This document shows positions 42,438 to 51,660 of a DNA stretch of 64,000 nucleotides, piece by piece. Position 1 is the first letter of the stretch. Every line of letters begins with the position of its first letter. The notes below the pieces were generated by a model. It searched no databases and was not told the DNA's origin. It saw nothing but the letters and a program-made list of their open reading frames with translations. The stretch lies in the NCBI GenBank assembly GCA_943369355.1, contig CALRMX020000001.1:496001-560000 (forward strand), in the 5' to 3' direction. The stretch is from UBA7662 sp943369355. Lineage in GTDB: Bacteria; Bacteroidota; Bacteroidia; UBA7662. Position numbers and translations under genes: made by a program.

Positions 42438-43315
42438 TGTTTGTTAGTGGATTTACCTTTGTTAGAAATGCAATTAAGTACGATTATCCGATAGTAGAAG
42501 CTATTTTATCGATTCTAACTGTCTGCGACGAAGTGGTAGTAGCGGTCGGAAAAAGTGAAGATGCGACTTTAGATCTTATCCAAGGTATCGCTTCTCCAAA
42601 AATCCGGATAATCGAAACAATTTGGGACGATTCATTGCGTGAGGGAGGAAGAGTTTTAGCCGACGAGACGAACAAAGCCTTGGCTGCCATCTCCCCCAAA
42701 GCCGACTGGGCGTTTTACATTCAAGGAGATGAAGTTTTTCCCGAATCAGACGTAGCAGCGGTTTACAAAGCCATGCAAAAGCATGCAGGCGCACCAGAAG
42801 TTGAAGGGCTGTTATTCAAATACCGGCACTTTTATGGGTCGTACGATTACATTGGCATCAGTCGACGCTGGTACAGCCACGAAATACGTGTTGTACGGCC
42901 ACAAAAGGGCCTTAGCTCCTACCGCGACGCGCAGGGTTTCAGAGTTAATGGACGCAAATTAAACGTAGTGCCGGTGAATGCCTACATCCACCATTACGGC
43001 TGGGTAAAGCATCCACAAAAGCAACAAGAAAAGCAACGCAACTTCCACAAAATGTGGCACGACGATACATGGATGAAAGAAAAAATTCCCGATGTGGATG
43101 CGTTTGATTATAGTCAAATCGACATACTCGAAAAATTTGCAGGCCAACATCCAGAGGTGATGAAAAACAGAATTGCTGCTATGAATTGGAAATTTTCTTT
43201 CGATCCGTTGTCGGCTAAGTGGACATTAAAAAGTAAGTTGTTGTATAGGCTTGAAAAGACACTGGGTATTCGGCCGTTCGAATACAGAAATTACGTCAAA
43301 ATTCAAAATAAATGA
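42437..43315 (+). CDS. glycosyltransferase-like protein (GT-A fold)
   Basis: A 292-residue protein related to GT2 enzymes. It has FTFVRNAIKYDYPIVEAILSIL, DEVVVAVGKSEDATLDLI and WAFYIQGDEVFPESDVAAV, where GDE replaces the usual DxD. HYGWVKHPQKQQEKQRNFHKMW follows later. It starts on the TGATG of the previous glycosyltransferase gene, suggesting they act in sequence on one glycan. Donor and acceptor are unknown. Confidence 0.8.
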   Translation: MFVSGFTFVRNAIKYDYPIVEAILSILTVCDEVVVAVGKSEDATLDLIQGIASPKIRIIETIWDDSLREGGRVLADETNKALAAISPKADWAFYIQGDEVFPESDVAAVYKAMQKHAGAPEVEGLLFKYRHFYGSYDYIGISRRWYSHEIRVVRPQKGLSSYRDAQGFRVNGRKLNVVPVNAYIHHYGWVKHPQKQQEKQRNFHKMWHDDTWMKEKIPDVDAFDYSQIDILEKFAGQHPEVMKNRIAAMNWKFSFDPLSAKWTLKSKLLYRLEKTLGIRPFEYRNYVKIQNK

Positions 43316-43935
43316 AATATATACTAAGTATTATAATTGCATTTATTACTCTCTCTTCTTCACCAAGCCAGCACAAGCGTGTACAGGCGCTACTCCCTTT
43401 GAACTGCTCAGCAGCCCGAACGAAACCCGTTCGGTACGTTATGTTGCATTACACATCCAATGCATTGGCGAATCCTAAAAACCCATTAGATGTTGAGGCT
43501 GTTCTTCAAATCTTCAAAAAATACCGTGTATCGGCACATTATTTAATCGATCGTGATGGAACGGTTTATCAACTTGTGAGCGAAGATCGAACGGCTTTCC
43601 ATGCTGGTAAAGGAAGCTTACCCAACAAGCCCGAAACTTTAAATGCTATGAATTCAATGAGTATTGGCATAGAATTGATGGCCGTAGGCACGCCCGAAGA
43701 AATGTTGAAGTTGGGTGTAAAAGATTATGCAAGTATTCCTGATGCTGCTAAAGGGTTCACCGAACTGCAGTACCAAAGTCTTTCAGAACTGTTGCTTGAA
43801 ATTGCCTCTAGACACGATAAACTAAAAATAACCAAAGGGCAAATCATCGGTCACGATAAATATGCTCCGGAGCGAAGAGGCGACCCGGGGCAATTATTTG
43901 ACTGGGAACGTCTTCCTTGGTCGCAAACTGAGTAA
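43312..43935 (+). CDS. N-acetylmuramoyl-L-alanine amidase (Amidase_2)
   Basis: A 207-residue exported zinc amidase cleaving the MurNAc-L-Ala bond in peptidoglycan. A signal-like N-terminus (YILSIIIAFITLSSSPS) precedes the domain: VRYVMLHYTSNAL (first His), SAHYLIDRDGTVYQLVSEDRTAFHAG, SIGIELMAVG and IIGHDKYAPERRGDPG with the last His and Asp. It resembles AmiD-type recycling amidases. It is coupled to the glycosyltransferase gene by ATGA. Confidence 0.9.
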   Translation: MKYILSIIIAFITLSSSPSQHKRVQALLPLNCSAARTKPVRYVMLHYTSNALANPKNPLDVEAVLQIFKKYRVSAHYLIDRDGTVYQLVSEDRTAFHAGKGSLPNKPETLNAMNSMSIGIELMAVGTPEEMLKLGVKDYASIPDAAKGFTELQYQSLSELLLEIASRHDKLKITKGQIIGHDKYAPERRGDPGQLFDWERLPWSQTE

Positions 43936-43944
43936 ATTACCAAC

Positions 43945-45288
43945 ATGAAAGTGTTTTCTCGTTTTTCAATCTTTCTGTTCATATGGCTAATAACTATTGG
44001 TTCTGCCTTTGCACAGAAAAAAACTAAAATTTATCAGTTTAAAATACACGAGGAAATAGGTCCTCCCGCTTGGCGAACCACCCAAAAAGCTGTTGCCGAA
44101 GCCGAAAAAATAGGAGCCGATTACATTCTACTGCATTTGAATACCTATGGAGGCTTGGTCGACGCTGCCGACAGCATCAGAACTCGGCTTTTGAATGCGA
44201 AACCGATTGTCGTCGTTTTTATCGACAACAATGCTGCCTCTGCCGGCGCGCTAATTTCGATAGCTTGCGACAGCATTTATATGCGTAAAAGTGCCACCAT
44301 TGGGGCAGCAACGGTGGTAAACCAAACGGGCGAAGTGGTACCGGACAAATACCAATCGTATATGCGTGCTACCATGAGGGCAACGGCCGAATCTACCGGA
44401 AGAGATCCTCAAATTGCCGAAGCAATGGTTGATCCGTCGGTACAAATCGCAGGAATAATCGATTCAGGGAAAGTGCTTACATTCACAAGTAGTGAAGCAC
44501 TGAAGTATGGCTTTAGCAATGGAAATGCCGAAACTATGGGAGAAGTAATTGCTAAGTTGGGAATAGAAAATTACGAACTGGTAAAACAAGAACTAACCGC
44601 TACGGATAGCATTATCAACTTTTTGATTTCACCTGCCATTAGTGGAGTCTTAATCCTGGTCATCTTGGGTGGCATTTATTTCGAACTTCAAACGCCCGGT
44701 ATTGGGTTCCCATTGCTTGCCGCAGTTACGGCTGCAATACTCTACTTCGCACCGCTTTACCTCGAAGGGTTGGCAGCGAATTGGGAAATATTGTTGTTTT
44801 TAATCGGCTTGATTCTTTTAGCACTTGAGCTTTTTGTAATACCTGGATTTGGTGTTGCCGGAATAGCGGGTATAACTTCCATTCTTGTTGGACTAATTTT
44901 TTCGCTGCTCGAAAACGATGGTTTTGACTTCCAGTTCACTGGGATGACGCAAGTTTTTAGTGCTTTACTTACCGTACTCATACCCTTCACCGTTATAGCC
45001 GTAAGCTTTTTTCTGTTCGGAGACAAATTATTACAAAACGGCCCCATGAAACGTCTGGTTTTAAGCGATACCCAAGAAAAAAATCAAGGTTATGTAATTG
45101 CCGAAAAGAGCTCTTTTATTGGGCAAACAGGTAGAACAATAACCCCTCTCCGACCATCTGGTAAAATTGAAATTCAAGGTACCCCACACGACGCAAGGGT
45201 AAAATCGGGTTATTTAGAGAAAGATGTTGCTGTGGAAGTAATTGGACAGGAGCGCTTTGAGCTACTCGTAAAACAAAAAGAAGCCTGA
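43945..45288 (+). CDS. NfeD family membrane-bound ClpP-class serine protease
   Basis: A 447-residue protein. A signal peptide is followed by a ClpP-class protease domain (YILLHLNTYGGLVDAADSIR, VVFIDNNAASAGALISIACDSIYM, with the Ser after Ala). Then come four or so membrane helices around residues 230-360 and a C-terminal NfeD OB-fold (IGQTGRTITPLRPSGKIEIQG). Long NfeD proteins are thought to act with stomatin/flotillin partners on membrane proteins; no partner gene is in view. It starts nine bases after the amidase gene. Confidence 0.88.
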   Translation: MKVFSRFSIFLFIWLITIGSAFAQKKTKIYQFKIHEEIGPPAWRTTQKAVAEAEKIGADYILLHLNTYGGLVDAADSIRTRLLNAKPIVVVFIDNNAASAGALISIACDSIYMRKSATIGAATVVNQTGEVVPDKYQSYMRATMRATAESTGRDPQIAEAMVDPSVQIAGIIDSGKVLTFTSSEALKYGFSNGNAETMGEVIAKLGIENYELVKQELTATDSIINFLISPAISGVLILVILGGIYFELQTPGIGFPLLAAVTAAILYFAPLYLEGLAANWEILLFLIGLILLALELFVIPGFGVAGIAGITSILVGLIFSLLENDGFDFQFTGMTQVFSALLTVLIPFTVIAVSFFLFGDKLLQNGPMKRLVLSDTQEKNQGYVIAEKSSFIGQTGRTITPLRPSGKIEIQGTPHDARVKSGYLEKDVAVEVIGQERFELLVKQKEA

Positions 45289-45335
45289 CTTTTCTACATA
45301 CGCACATTAATTCGTTCGGTGCCCCTTCCTTTTAG

Positions 45336-45343
45336 TACCTTTG
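45336..45343 (+). promoter_or_regulatory. -7 box of pyrG
   Basis: TACCTTTG matches TAnnTTTG and lies 23 bases before the ATG at 45367. A TTG at the -33 position is not clear. Confidence 0.42.
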
Positions 45344-45366
45344 TATCCCGTACACAAAGTCAGCCT

Positions 45367-47040
45367 ATGGCATCGGTTAAATACATTTTTGTGACGGGGG
45401 GTGTTACTTCTTCCTTGGGAAAAGGCATCATTTCAGCGTCTCTAGCGAAGCTTCTTCAAGCGCGAGGTTATTCTGTTACGATACAGAAATTCGATCCCTA
45501 CATCAATGTTGACCCCGGCACGCTAAATCCCTACGAGCATGGCGAATGTTACGTAACCGACGATGGCGCCGAAACTGACCTAGACCTTGGCCACTACGAA
45601 CGTTTCCTTAATGTGCCCACTTCCCAGGCCAACAACGTTACCACAGGAAAAATCTACCAAACAGTAATCGAAAAAGAACGTCGTGGTGACTACTTGGGTA
45701 AAACCGTACAAGTTATCCCGCATATCACCGACGAAATCAAAAAACGCTTTCAAACGCTAGGTAAAAGTGGTAAGTACGATATCATTATCACCGAATTAGG
45801 AGGCACCATTGGCGATATTGAATCACTCCCCTACGTAGAAAGCTTACGTCAGTTACGTTTCGAACTTGGAGAAGGAAATAGTTTAGTAATTCACCTGACG
45901 CTCATTCCTTATTTGAGTGCAGCCGGAGAATTAAAAACCAAGCCAACACAGCACTCGGTGAAAATGCTACTCGAACAGGGGGTTCAGCCAGATATCCTCG
46001 TTTGTAGAACTGAACATCCAATTACCAAAGAAATTAGAAGGAAGGTAGGTTTATTCTGTAACGTACAACCCGAAGCTGTTATTGAAGCCCGTGATGCTTC
46101 AACGATTTATGAGGTGCCGATTTTCATGCTAAAAGAAGGTTTGGATAAGGTTGCCCTTAAAAAATTGCATATGTCGGCAGAAAAAGAACCCGATATGGAG
46201 CAATGGAAGACATTTCTTACGCGACTAAAAAAACCGCTCACAGAAGTAAGAATTGGGTTGGTAGGCAAGTATGTTGAACTAAAAGATTCGTATAAATCAA
46301 TTGCGGAAGCTTTATTGCATGCTGGTACCGCCAACCAATGTAAAGTGGTTATAGAATGGATACACTCCGAACACTTGCAAGCCGATACCATTGCTGAACA
46401 GTTAGGCAATCTCGATGGGGTTTTAGTGGCACCTGGCTTTGGTCAGCGTGGATGGGAAGGTAAAATTGAAGCCATTCGCTATGTACGCGAGAATCACATT
46501 CCTTTCCTAGGTATTTGTTTGGGGATGCAATGTGCCGTTATCGAATATTCAAGAAATGTACTTGGCCTTAAGGGAGCGAATAGCACTGAAATGGACGCCG
46601 AAACTCCTTATCCGGTCATCGATTTAATGCATGAACAAAAAGCAGTGATTGAGAAAGGCGGGACCATGCGTTTGGGGGCTTATCCATGCAAACTCAAGAA
46701 AGGATCTAAAGCAGCTGCTGCTTACGGCGACGTAGGCCAAATCAAAGAAAGACACCGACATCGTTACGAATTCAACAACGATTTTTTGGATCGCTTTGAA
46801 AATGGCGAGATGATTATTTCTGGAGTTTATCCAGGTAAAAACTTGGTAGAAATAGTTGAGCTCAAAAACCACCCATGGTTTGTTGCAGCACAGTTTCACC
46901 CAGAATATAAAAGTACCGTAATGAACCCTCATCCACTGTTTATGAGTTTCATAAAGGCTTGTATGAATACCATTCCATACAGCCGTGTACAACAATCGAA
47001 AAGCAAAGTCAAAAACTCAGGCGAAAAAGTCACTATTTGA
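45367..47040 (+). CDS. pyrG: CTP synthase
   Basis: A 557-residue enzyme aminating UTP to CTP with glutamine and ATP. The synthase domain starts KYIFVTGGVTSSLGKGIISA and contains KFDPYINVDPGTLNPYEHGE and DDGAETDLDLGHYERF. The glutaminase domain has the Cys in LGICLGMQCAVIEYSRN and the His-Glu in FHPEYKS. ATG 45367 is chosen; the frame is open 16 codons upstream across the promoter box. The tail past the glutaminase domain (about 20 residues, Lys/Ser-rich) is variable. Confidence 0.97.
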   Translation: MASVKYIFVTGGVTSSLGKGIISASLAKLLQARGYSVTIQKFDPYINVDPGTLNPYEHGECYVTDDGAETDLDLGHYERFLNVPTSQANNVTTGKIYQTVIEKERRGDYLGKTVQVIPHITDEIKKRFQTLGKSGKYDIIITELGGTIGDIESLPYVESLRQLRFELGEGNSLVIHLTLIPYLSAAGELKTKPTQHSVKMLLEQGVQPDILVCRTEHPITKEIRRKVGLFCNVQPEAVIEARDASTIYEVPIFMLKEGLDKVALKKLHMSAEKEPDMEQWKTFLTRLKKPLTEVRIGLVGKYVELKDSYKSIAEALLHAGTANQCKVVIEWIHSEHLQADTIAEQLGNLDGVLVAPGFGQRGWEGKIEAIRYVRENHIPFLGICLGMQCAVIEYSRNVLGLKGANSTEMDAETPYPVIDLMHEQKAVIEKGGTMRLGAYPCKLKKGSKAAAAYGDVGQIKERHRHRYEFNNDFLDRFENGEMIISGVYPGKNLVEIVELKNHPWFVAAQFHPEYKSTVMNPHPLFMSFIKACMNTIPYSRVQQSKSKVKNSGEKVTI

Positions 47041-47041
47041 G

Positions 47042-47049
47042 TACTTTTG
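47042..47049 (+). promoter_or_regulatory. -7 box of yidC
   Basis: TACTTTTG matches TAnnTTTG and starts two bases after the pyrG stop, 20 bases before the yidC ATG at 47070. It may allow separate transcription of yidC within the pyrG unit. Confidence 0.4.
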
Positions 47050-47069
47050 TGCCTTCGTAAATTCTACTT

Positions 47070-48872
47070 ATGGATCGTAATTCGGTCATCGGGTTAGTAC
47101 TTATCGGGATTATTCTCGTAGTTTTTAACCTCTATTTCTTACCAGAACCTGCTCCGCAGGATACTAATCAGCCACAAGAGACTGTGGTTTCCGACACGGT
47201 TAGTGCGCCTTCCTTACAAGAAAGCAATCCGCCAGTAGCAGTAGCGGATAGTCTAACTCAAGCCAAACTAGACGACGCTTATGGCGTTTTCGCTCCCTTT
47301 ATTCAAGGTGAGTCAAAGTCATTCACCCTCGAGAACGACTTGATTAAAGTTGTTTTTGACTCGAAAGGTGGACGAATTAGCCAAGTTGAACTGAAAGAAT
47401 ACAAAACCAGCGATAGCCTTCCCCTTGTCTTGTTTTATCCCGAGGACAGCCGTTACAGTTATCAATATTCCACAGGTAACAGGAATATGGAAACTGCTCA
47501 ACTCTATTTTGACGGGAAAATTGAGAAAAATCTAATTCGTTTTCGCCTAAACTTTGGTGAAGGTAAATTTATTGAGCACACCTATGCGTTGCAAGACAAC
47601 AGCTATACTGTAGACCACGATGTTCGTTTGGCTGGTATGGATCAGCTATTAGCCGGCAATATTGACTATACCCGTTTAAATTGGTCGGTTCGTTCACCGC
47701 GGCAAGAAAAAGACTTGAAAGACGAACGACTGAAAAGCGATATCTACTACCGTTACCTCAACGATAGTCCCGATTATTTGAATATCACGAAATCTGACAA
47801 CGAGTCGCTGAAGAATGCCGTAAAATGGGTTTCTTTCAAGCAGAAATTTTTTGCCACTACGCTTATTGCCGACCAATCGTTCGAAAGTGCAGAAATTGCA
47901 GGCGGTCCCACCGCGACGGATGATCGGGTATCAGACTATCAAGCAGAGCTCGTTTTACCTTTGAAGCACCAGGCAGAAGAAACCTATGGTTTTAGCTTCT
48001 ACTTTGGACCGAATCACTATCAAACGCTCAAATCGTTTGATCTTGGACTTGAAAAGCAGGTTCCTCTAGGATGGGGCATATTTGGCTGGGTAAATCGGTT
48101 TATAGTAATTCCTGTATTCAACTGGTTAGACAGTTTTCATTTGAATTATGGGCTGATTATCCTGCTGCTCACGATAGTCATCAAATTAATCCTTTTTCCA
48201 TTTACTTACCGCTCGTATCTCTCAACAGCTAAAATGCGTGTGCTCAAGCCCGAAATGGATGAGATTAAAGCACGCTTTGAGGGTGATGCCACCAAAATGC
48301 AGGCGGAGCAAATGAAGCTTTTTCAGAAAGCAGGCGTGAATCCACTTGGGGGATGTTTACCGTTACTCTTACAGCTGCCTATTCTAATTGCGTTATTCAA
48401 CTTCTTCCCAGCATCGATTGAACTTCGTCAACAAGCTTTCTTGTGGGCCGACGACCTTTCGACTTACGATAGCATTTGGACGTTTGGCAAGTTACCGGTG
48501 ATCGATTTTATCTACGGCGATCACGTGAGTTTGTTCACCATCTTGATGACGCTCTCTACGTTACTGTATACCCGCATTAACAACCAAATGGCGGGTGTTA
48601 CCGGACAGATGAAAGTGCTTAGTTATTTGATGCCGGTGATGTTTTTGGGTATCATGAACAATTACTCGGCAGCATTGAGTTATTACTACTTTTTAGCTAA
48701 CATGATTACTTTCGGCCAACAATGGGTCATCCGAAAGTTTGTGAACGACGATGAAATTCACCGCAAGATTCAGGAAAACAAAAAGAAACCTGTTAAAAAA
48801 TCAGGATTTCAGGCACGTTTAGAAGCTCTTAGCAAACAAGCTCAAGACGCCCAAAAGCAACGTAAAAAGTAA
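47070..48872 (+). CDS. yidC: membrane protein insertase YidC
   Basis: A 600-residue inner membrane insertase. An N-terminal helix (VIGLVLIGIILVVFNLYFL) is followed by a large periplasmic beta domain of about 300 residues and the 60KD-IMP insertase core: NYGLIILLLTIVIKLILFPF, KAGVNPLGGCLPLLLQLPILIALF and MPVMFLGIMNNYSAALSYYY. The basic tail (KKPVKKSGFQ to KQRKK) could contact ribosomes. A strong terminator follows the stop. Confidence 0.96.
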   Translation: MDRNSVIGLVLIGIILVVFNLYFLPEPAPQDTNQPQETVVSDTVSAPSLQESNPPVAVADSLTQAKLDDAYGVFAPFIQGESKSFTLENDLIKVVFDSKGGRISQVELKEYKTSDSLPLVLFYPEDSRYSYQYSTGNRNMETAQLYFDGKIEKNLIRFRLNFGEGKFIEHTYALQDNSYTVDHDVRLAGMDQLLAGNIDYTRLNWSVRSPRQEKDLKDERLKSDIYYRYLNDSPDYLNITKSDNESLKNAVKWVSFKQKFFATTLIADQSFESAEIAGGPTATDDRVSDYQAELVLPLKHQAEETYGFSFYFGPNHYQTLKSFDLGLEKQVPLGWGIFGWVNRFIVIPVFNWLDSFHLNYGLIILLLTIVIKLILFPFTYRSYLSTAKMRVLKPEMDEIKARFEGDATKMQAEQMKLFQKAGVNPLGGCLPLLLQLPILIALFNFFPASIELRQQAFLWADDLSTYDSIWTFGKLPVIDFIYGDHVSLFTILMTLSTLLYTRINNQMAGVTGQMKVLSYLMPVMFLGIMNNYSAALSYYYFLANMITFGQQWVIRKFVNDDEIHRKIQENKKKPVKKSGFQARLEALSKQAQDAQKQRKK

Positions 48873-48876
48873 ACTT

Positions 48877-48904
48877 AAAGCCTCGGAATTCCGAGGCTTT
48901 TTAG
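48877..48904 (+). terminator. terminator after yidC
   Basis: A perfect 24-base palindrome (48877-48900) with arms AAAGCCTCGG and CCGAGGCTTT around AATT, ending in a T-run to 48902. It starts four bases after the yidC stop. Confidence 0.9.
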
Positions 48905-49010
48905 TTTATACCAACTTGAAAGATATCCCGGATTTGGTTCAACAAGGAATAATTTCTAGTTACAAGAAGTTGTCGTAAATTCCGTACATATATTTATCGC
49001 TGACCGTATT

Positions 49011-49421
49011 ATGAAAAGTTGGAAAAAAGTTATTCTCATAGGCTTTATACTGGGTTTAATTGGAGGATCGATTGGTTTATACATGTACTTCAAACCCGTA
49101 GAAAGTACTTCTGGAATGGAAACTGATGTAAAAATTTCAGCCACAGAACTCTTCGACGCTTACAGTGCCAATGAAAATGAAGCCAATACAAAGTATCTCG
49201 GAAAGGTCCTTGAAGTTAGTGGTGAGGTGATGGATATTCGAACAACGGATGCCGGCAGAACTGCTTTAGTTTTGGCAACCTCCGATGGAATGTTTGGCAT
49301 ACAATGTGAGTTGGAAGAAGGCGTTGACGCCACCTCAGTGAAATCTGGCCAGAACATTACTGTAAAAGGTGTTTGTAGTGGATTATTGCTCGATGTGGTT
49401 CTAACAAGATGTACCCTTTAA
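49011..49421 (+). CDS. membrane-anchored OB-fold (tRNA_anti-like) protein
   Basis: A 136-residue protein with one N-terminal membrane helix (KVILIGFILGLIGGSIGLYMYF) and an exported OB-fold of the tRNA_anti-like family: ATELFDAYSANENEANTKYLGK, VLEVSGEVMDI, IQCELEEG, VKSGQNITVKGVCSG, ending LLDVVLTRC. The family is frequent in Bacteroidota and of unknown role. The YceI gene starts ten bases after its stop, suggesting shared expression. Confidence 0.82.
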   Translation: MKSWKKVILIGFILGLIGGSIGLYMYFKPVESTSGMETDVKISATELFDAYSANENEANTKYLGKVLEVSGEVMDIRTTDAGRTALVLATSDGMFGIQCELEEGVDATSVKSGQNITVKGVCSGLLLDVVLTRCTL

Positions 49422-49431
49422 CTATTTATAA

Positions 49432-49983
49432 ATGAAAAAATTAATTTTAGTATTGGCTTTGGTGAGTATTTCTGGCATAGTATCGGCGCAGAAATATATG
49501 ACACGCACCGGTTCGGTTAACTTTGTGGCAGAAGGTGCGGTGAAAGATGGTGTGAAGGCCAAAAATGAACAAGCTGCTTGTGTACTTGATGCGTCAAACG
49601 GTGAAGTTGTGTTCCAAATCTTGATTAAATCGTTTCAGTTTCAGAAGGCCTTAATGCAAGAGCACTTCAATGAAAACTATATGGAATCGCACAAATTCCC
49701 AAAAGCGATGTTAAAAGGAAGAATCAACGAATGGAAAACGATAGATTTAACCAAAAACGGCAGCTACAACGTAACTGTCACAGGAGATATGACCATTCAC
49801 GGTGTCACGAAAAAGGTTACTGAAAAAGGCAAATTAGAGGTAAAAGACGGGGTTGTTCGCTTACTAGCTGATTTCAACGTAACCTTAGCTGATTACGCAA
49901 TTGAAATACCGAAAATCGTAGAAGACAAAATTGCGAAAACTGCTCAAGTGAGTCTTTCGATGAATCTCGAAAGCGCGAAGTAA
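49432..49983 (+). CDS. exported YceI-like family protein
   Basis: A 183-residue protein with a signal peptide (ILVLALVSISGIVSAQ) and a YceI-like lipocalin fold that binds isoprenoid-type lipids in characterised members. Visible blocks are RTGSVNFVAEGAVKDGVKAKN, LIKSFQFQKALMQEHFNENY, SHKFPKAMLKG and VTGDMTIHGVTKKVTEKG. It shares a bidirectional terminator with the convergent bshC. Confidence 0.87.
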   Translation: MKKLILVLALVSISGIVSAQKYMTRTGSVNFVAEGAVKDGVKAKNEQAACVLDASNGEVVFQILIKSFQFQKALMQEHFNENYMESHKFPKAMLKGRINEWKTIDLTKNGSYNVTVTGDMTIHGVTKKVTEKGKLEVKDGVVRLLADFNVTLADYAIEIPKIVEDKIAKTAQVSLSMNLESAK

Positions 49984-50003
49984 TTCTTGTTAAAATCCGA
50001 ATG

Positions 50004-50029
50004 CCAAAGCCCTCTTTCGAGGGCTTTGG
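50004..50029. terminator. hairpin between convergent YceI and bshC genes
   Basis: An 11-bp perfect stem, CCAAAGCCCTC (50004-50014) and GAGGGCTTTGG (50019-50029), with loop TTTC. T-tracts are weak on both sides, but its place between convergent genes supports a terminator for either strand. Confidence 0.75.
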
Positions 50030-50064
50030 TCGTTTATGGCGGGTGAAATAGTTAGAAATACCAA

Positions 50065-51660
50065 TTATGAGGCTTTCAGAATGACGAATGACTTCGACAA
50101 AGGATCCAACACTTGGGTACAAAGTTCCACGAAGGCTGGCCCTTCTTGCAGGTAGAAATTCATAAAATTATCATGTCGCTCTTGAAGGTGCTGATCGGGA
50201 AAAAGTTTGGCTTTTAGCAGTTTGATTTGATTGATACTGGTTTCATGACGCTGTTTCTGCGCTTTTTTCACCCGTGCTTCCAAAGCCTTTAATTGCCCTT
50301 CTACTTTCTTTCCTTCTGCCAGGGCAGCTGCCTTTAAACTGGGGTCCACTTTTTCAATGTGATTAGCCAGTTTTACGAACCAAGCTTCTAGTTCGGTAAG
50401 TTCTGTATCAATTTCAAAAATTTCCTTCTCTTGCTCTTGTAGGTGGTCTACAATAAGCGCTTCTACTGGCTCAAAAAATCGTTCGATTGTAAAACCCAGC
50501 TTATCTAACTTCGTCTGCGAAGACCTATCTACATAAATCGCCGAACTACGCAGCAACACTGCGGGCATTGAAACTTCGTATAGCTCAAAAACAGGCTTCA
50601 GCAACATCCAATAAGCTACTTCTGCCCCACCTCCGATAAAGGCTACGTTCGGCAAAACCAATTCCTGATAAACAGGGCGCAAAACAACATTTGGGCTGAA
50701 TGCTTCGGGACTGGTGTGCACCAAATGCAGCAATTCTTTTTCAGACCAGCTTCGTTGATTATTCACGGTCTTAAACGTGCCCTCTTCGAAAATTATACGC
50801 TCCCGAATACCGTCTTCAATCCAAAACAAATTGATCGGACGAGGAAAAATTTGGCTCGGATATCCTGCCTTATTTAGTCTTTCTGCCGTTTTTAATACAA
50901 GCGCTTCCGATTCACGACCAACAAGCTCGCGCTCTACGATTGTACTAAATTGTTCCTTTAACTCCTTGTCGTCGCCATCAACTATCACTAAGCCGAATTT
51001 CCCAAATAACCTATTGACCATTTTTCTGGTGGCAAATGCCCAGGTATATTCTGGTCGATAGCAATCAAGCAAAATTGATTTTAATTCTTCAGCCTCTTGT
51101 TTGTCACCCAATAATTCCAAAACTTGATTCAGAATTGGGGTAAGCGTTTGAAGTGGCATTCTACCCACCGGGCCCTTGAGCCCGTTCTCCCACTTTATCT
51201 CGTGGTTAAAAAGATGGATGTGGTTTAACTCCTCTAAATCATGATCTTCGGATCCCATCCAATACACGGGCACAAAGTGTGTATCGCTTATTTCATTCTT
51301 TAAACGATTGGCCAATGCGATGGTGCCGGCAATTTTATAAATGAAATAAGCAGGTCCCGTAAATAAATTAGGCTGGTGAGCCGTTATAACCGTAAACGTA
51401 TTTTCATTTCGGAGTGCTACTAATTGTGCTTCCAGCTCTTGAGTACGTTCAATTTCACTGTATTGCCGATAAAGAGCATTAACCAGCACTTCACGTTGAT
51501 TCAAGGAGAAGTTCTTTTTCTGCGCTAGTGCATTTTTAACTCCATCTAAATCAAAACTATGGGGGGCAAATGCCATTAACTCTGGCTTTCCGGCTAAATA
51601 ATCAAGTGCCAAACGGCCAAATGACGCCGTTTTATCGAAGGTGAGAGTTTCTATCCGCAT
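50065..51660 (-). CDS. bshC: bacillithiol biosynthesis cysteine-adding enzyme BshC
   Basis: A 531-residue enzyme of the last bacillithiol step, adding cysteine to glucosaminyl malate. Family blocks are the Rossmann-like ITAHQPNLFTGPAYFIYKIAG, VPVYWMGSEDHDLEELNHI, AFATRKMVNRLFGKFGLVIVDGD (in part), PNVAFIGGGAEVAYWM and MPAVLLRSS. The C-terminal helical coiled coil (EQEKEIFEIDTELTELEAWF) is typical. It implies that bacillithiol is the low-molecular-weight thiol of this organism. The start shares a TGATG with the rimO stop. Confidence 0.93.
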   Translation of the reverse strand: MRIETLTFDKTASFGRLALDYLAGKPELMAFAPHSFDLDGVKNALAQKKNFSLNQREVLVNALYRQYSEIERTQELEAQLVALRNENTFTVITAHQPNLFTGPAYFIYKIAGTIALANRLKNEISDTHFVPVYWMGSEDHDLEELNHIHLFNHEIKWENGLKGPVGRMPLQTLTPILNQVLELLGDKQEAEELKSILLDCYRPEYTWAFATRKMVNRLFGKFGLVIVDGDDKELKEQFSTIVERELVGRESEALVLKTAERLNKAGYPSQIFPRPINLFWIEDGIRERIIFEEGTFKTVNNQRSWSEKELLHLVHTSPEAFSPNVVLRPVYQELVLPNVAFIGGGAEVAYWMLLKPVFELYEVSMPAVLLRSSAIYVDRSSQTKLDKLGFTIERFFEPVEALIVDHLQEQEKEIFEIDTELTELEAWFVKLANHIEKVDPSLKAAALAEGKKVEGQLKALEARVKKAQKQRHETSINQIKLLKAKLFPDQHLQERHDNFMNFYLQEGPAFVELCTQVLDPLSKSFVILKAS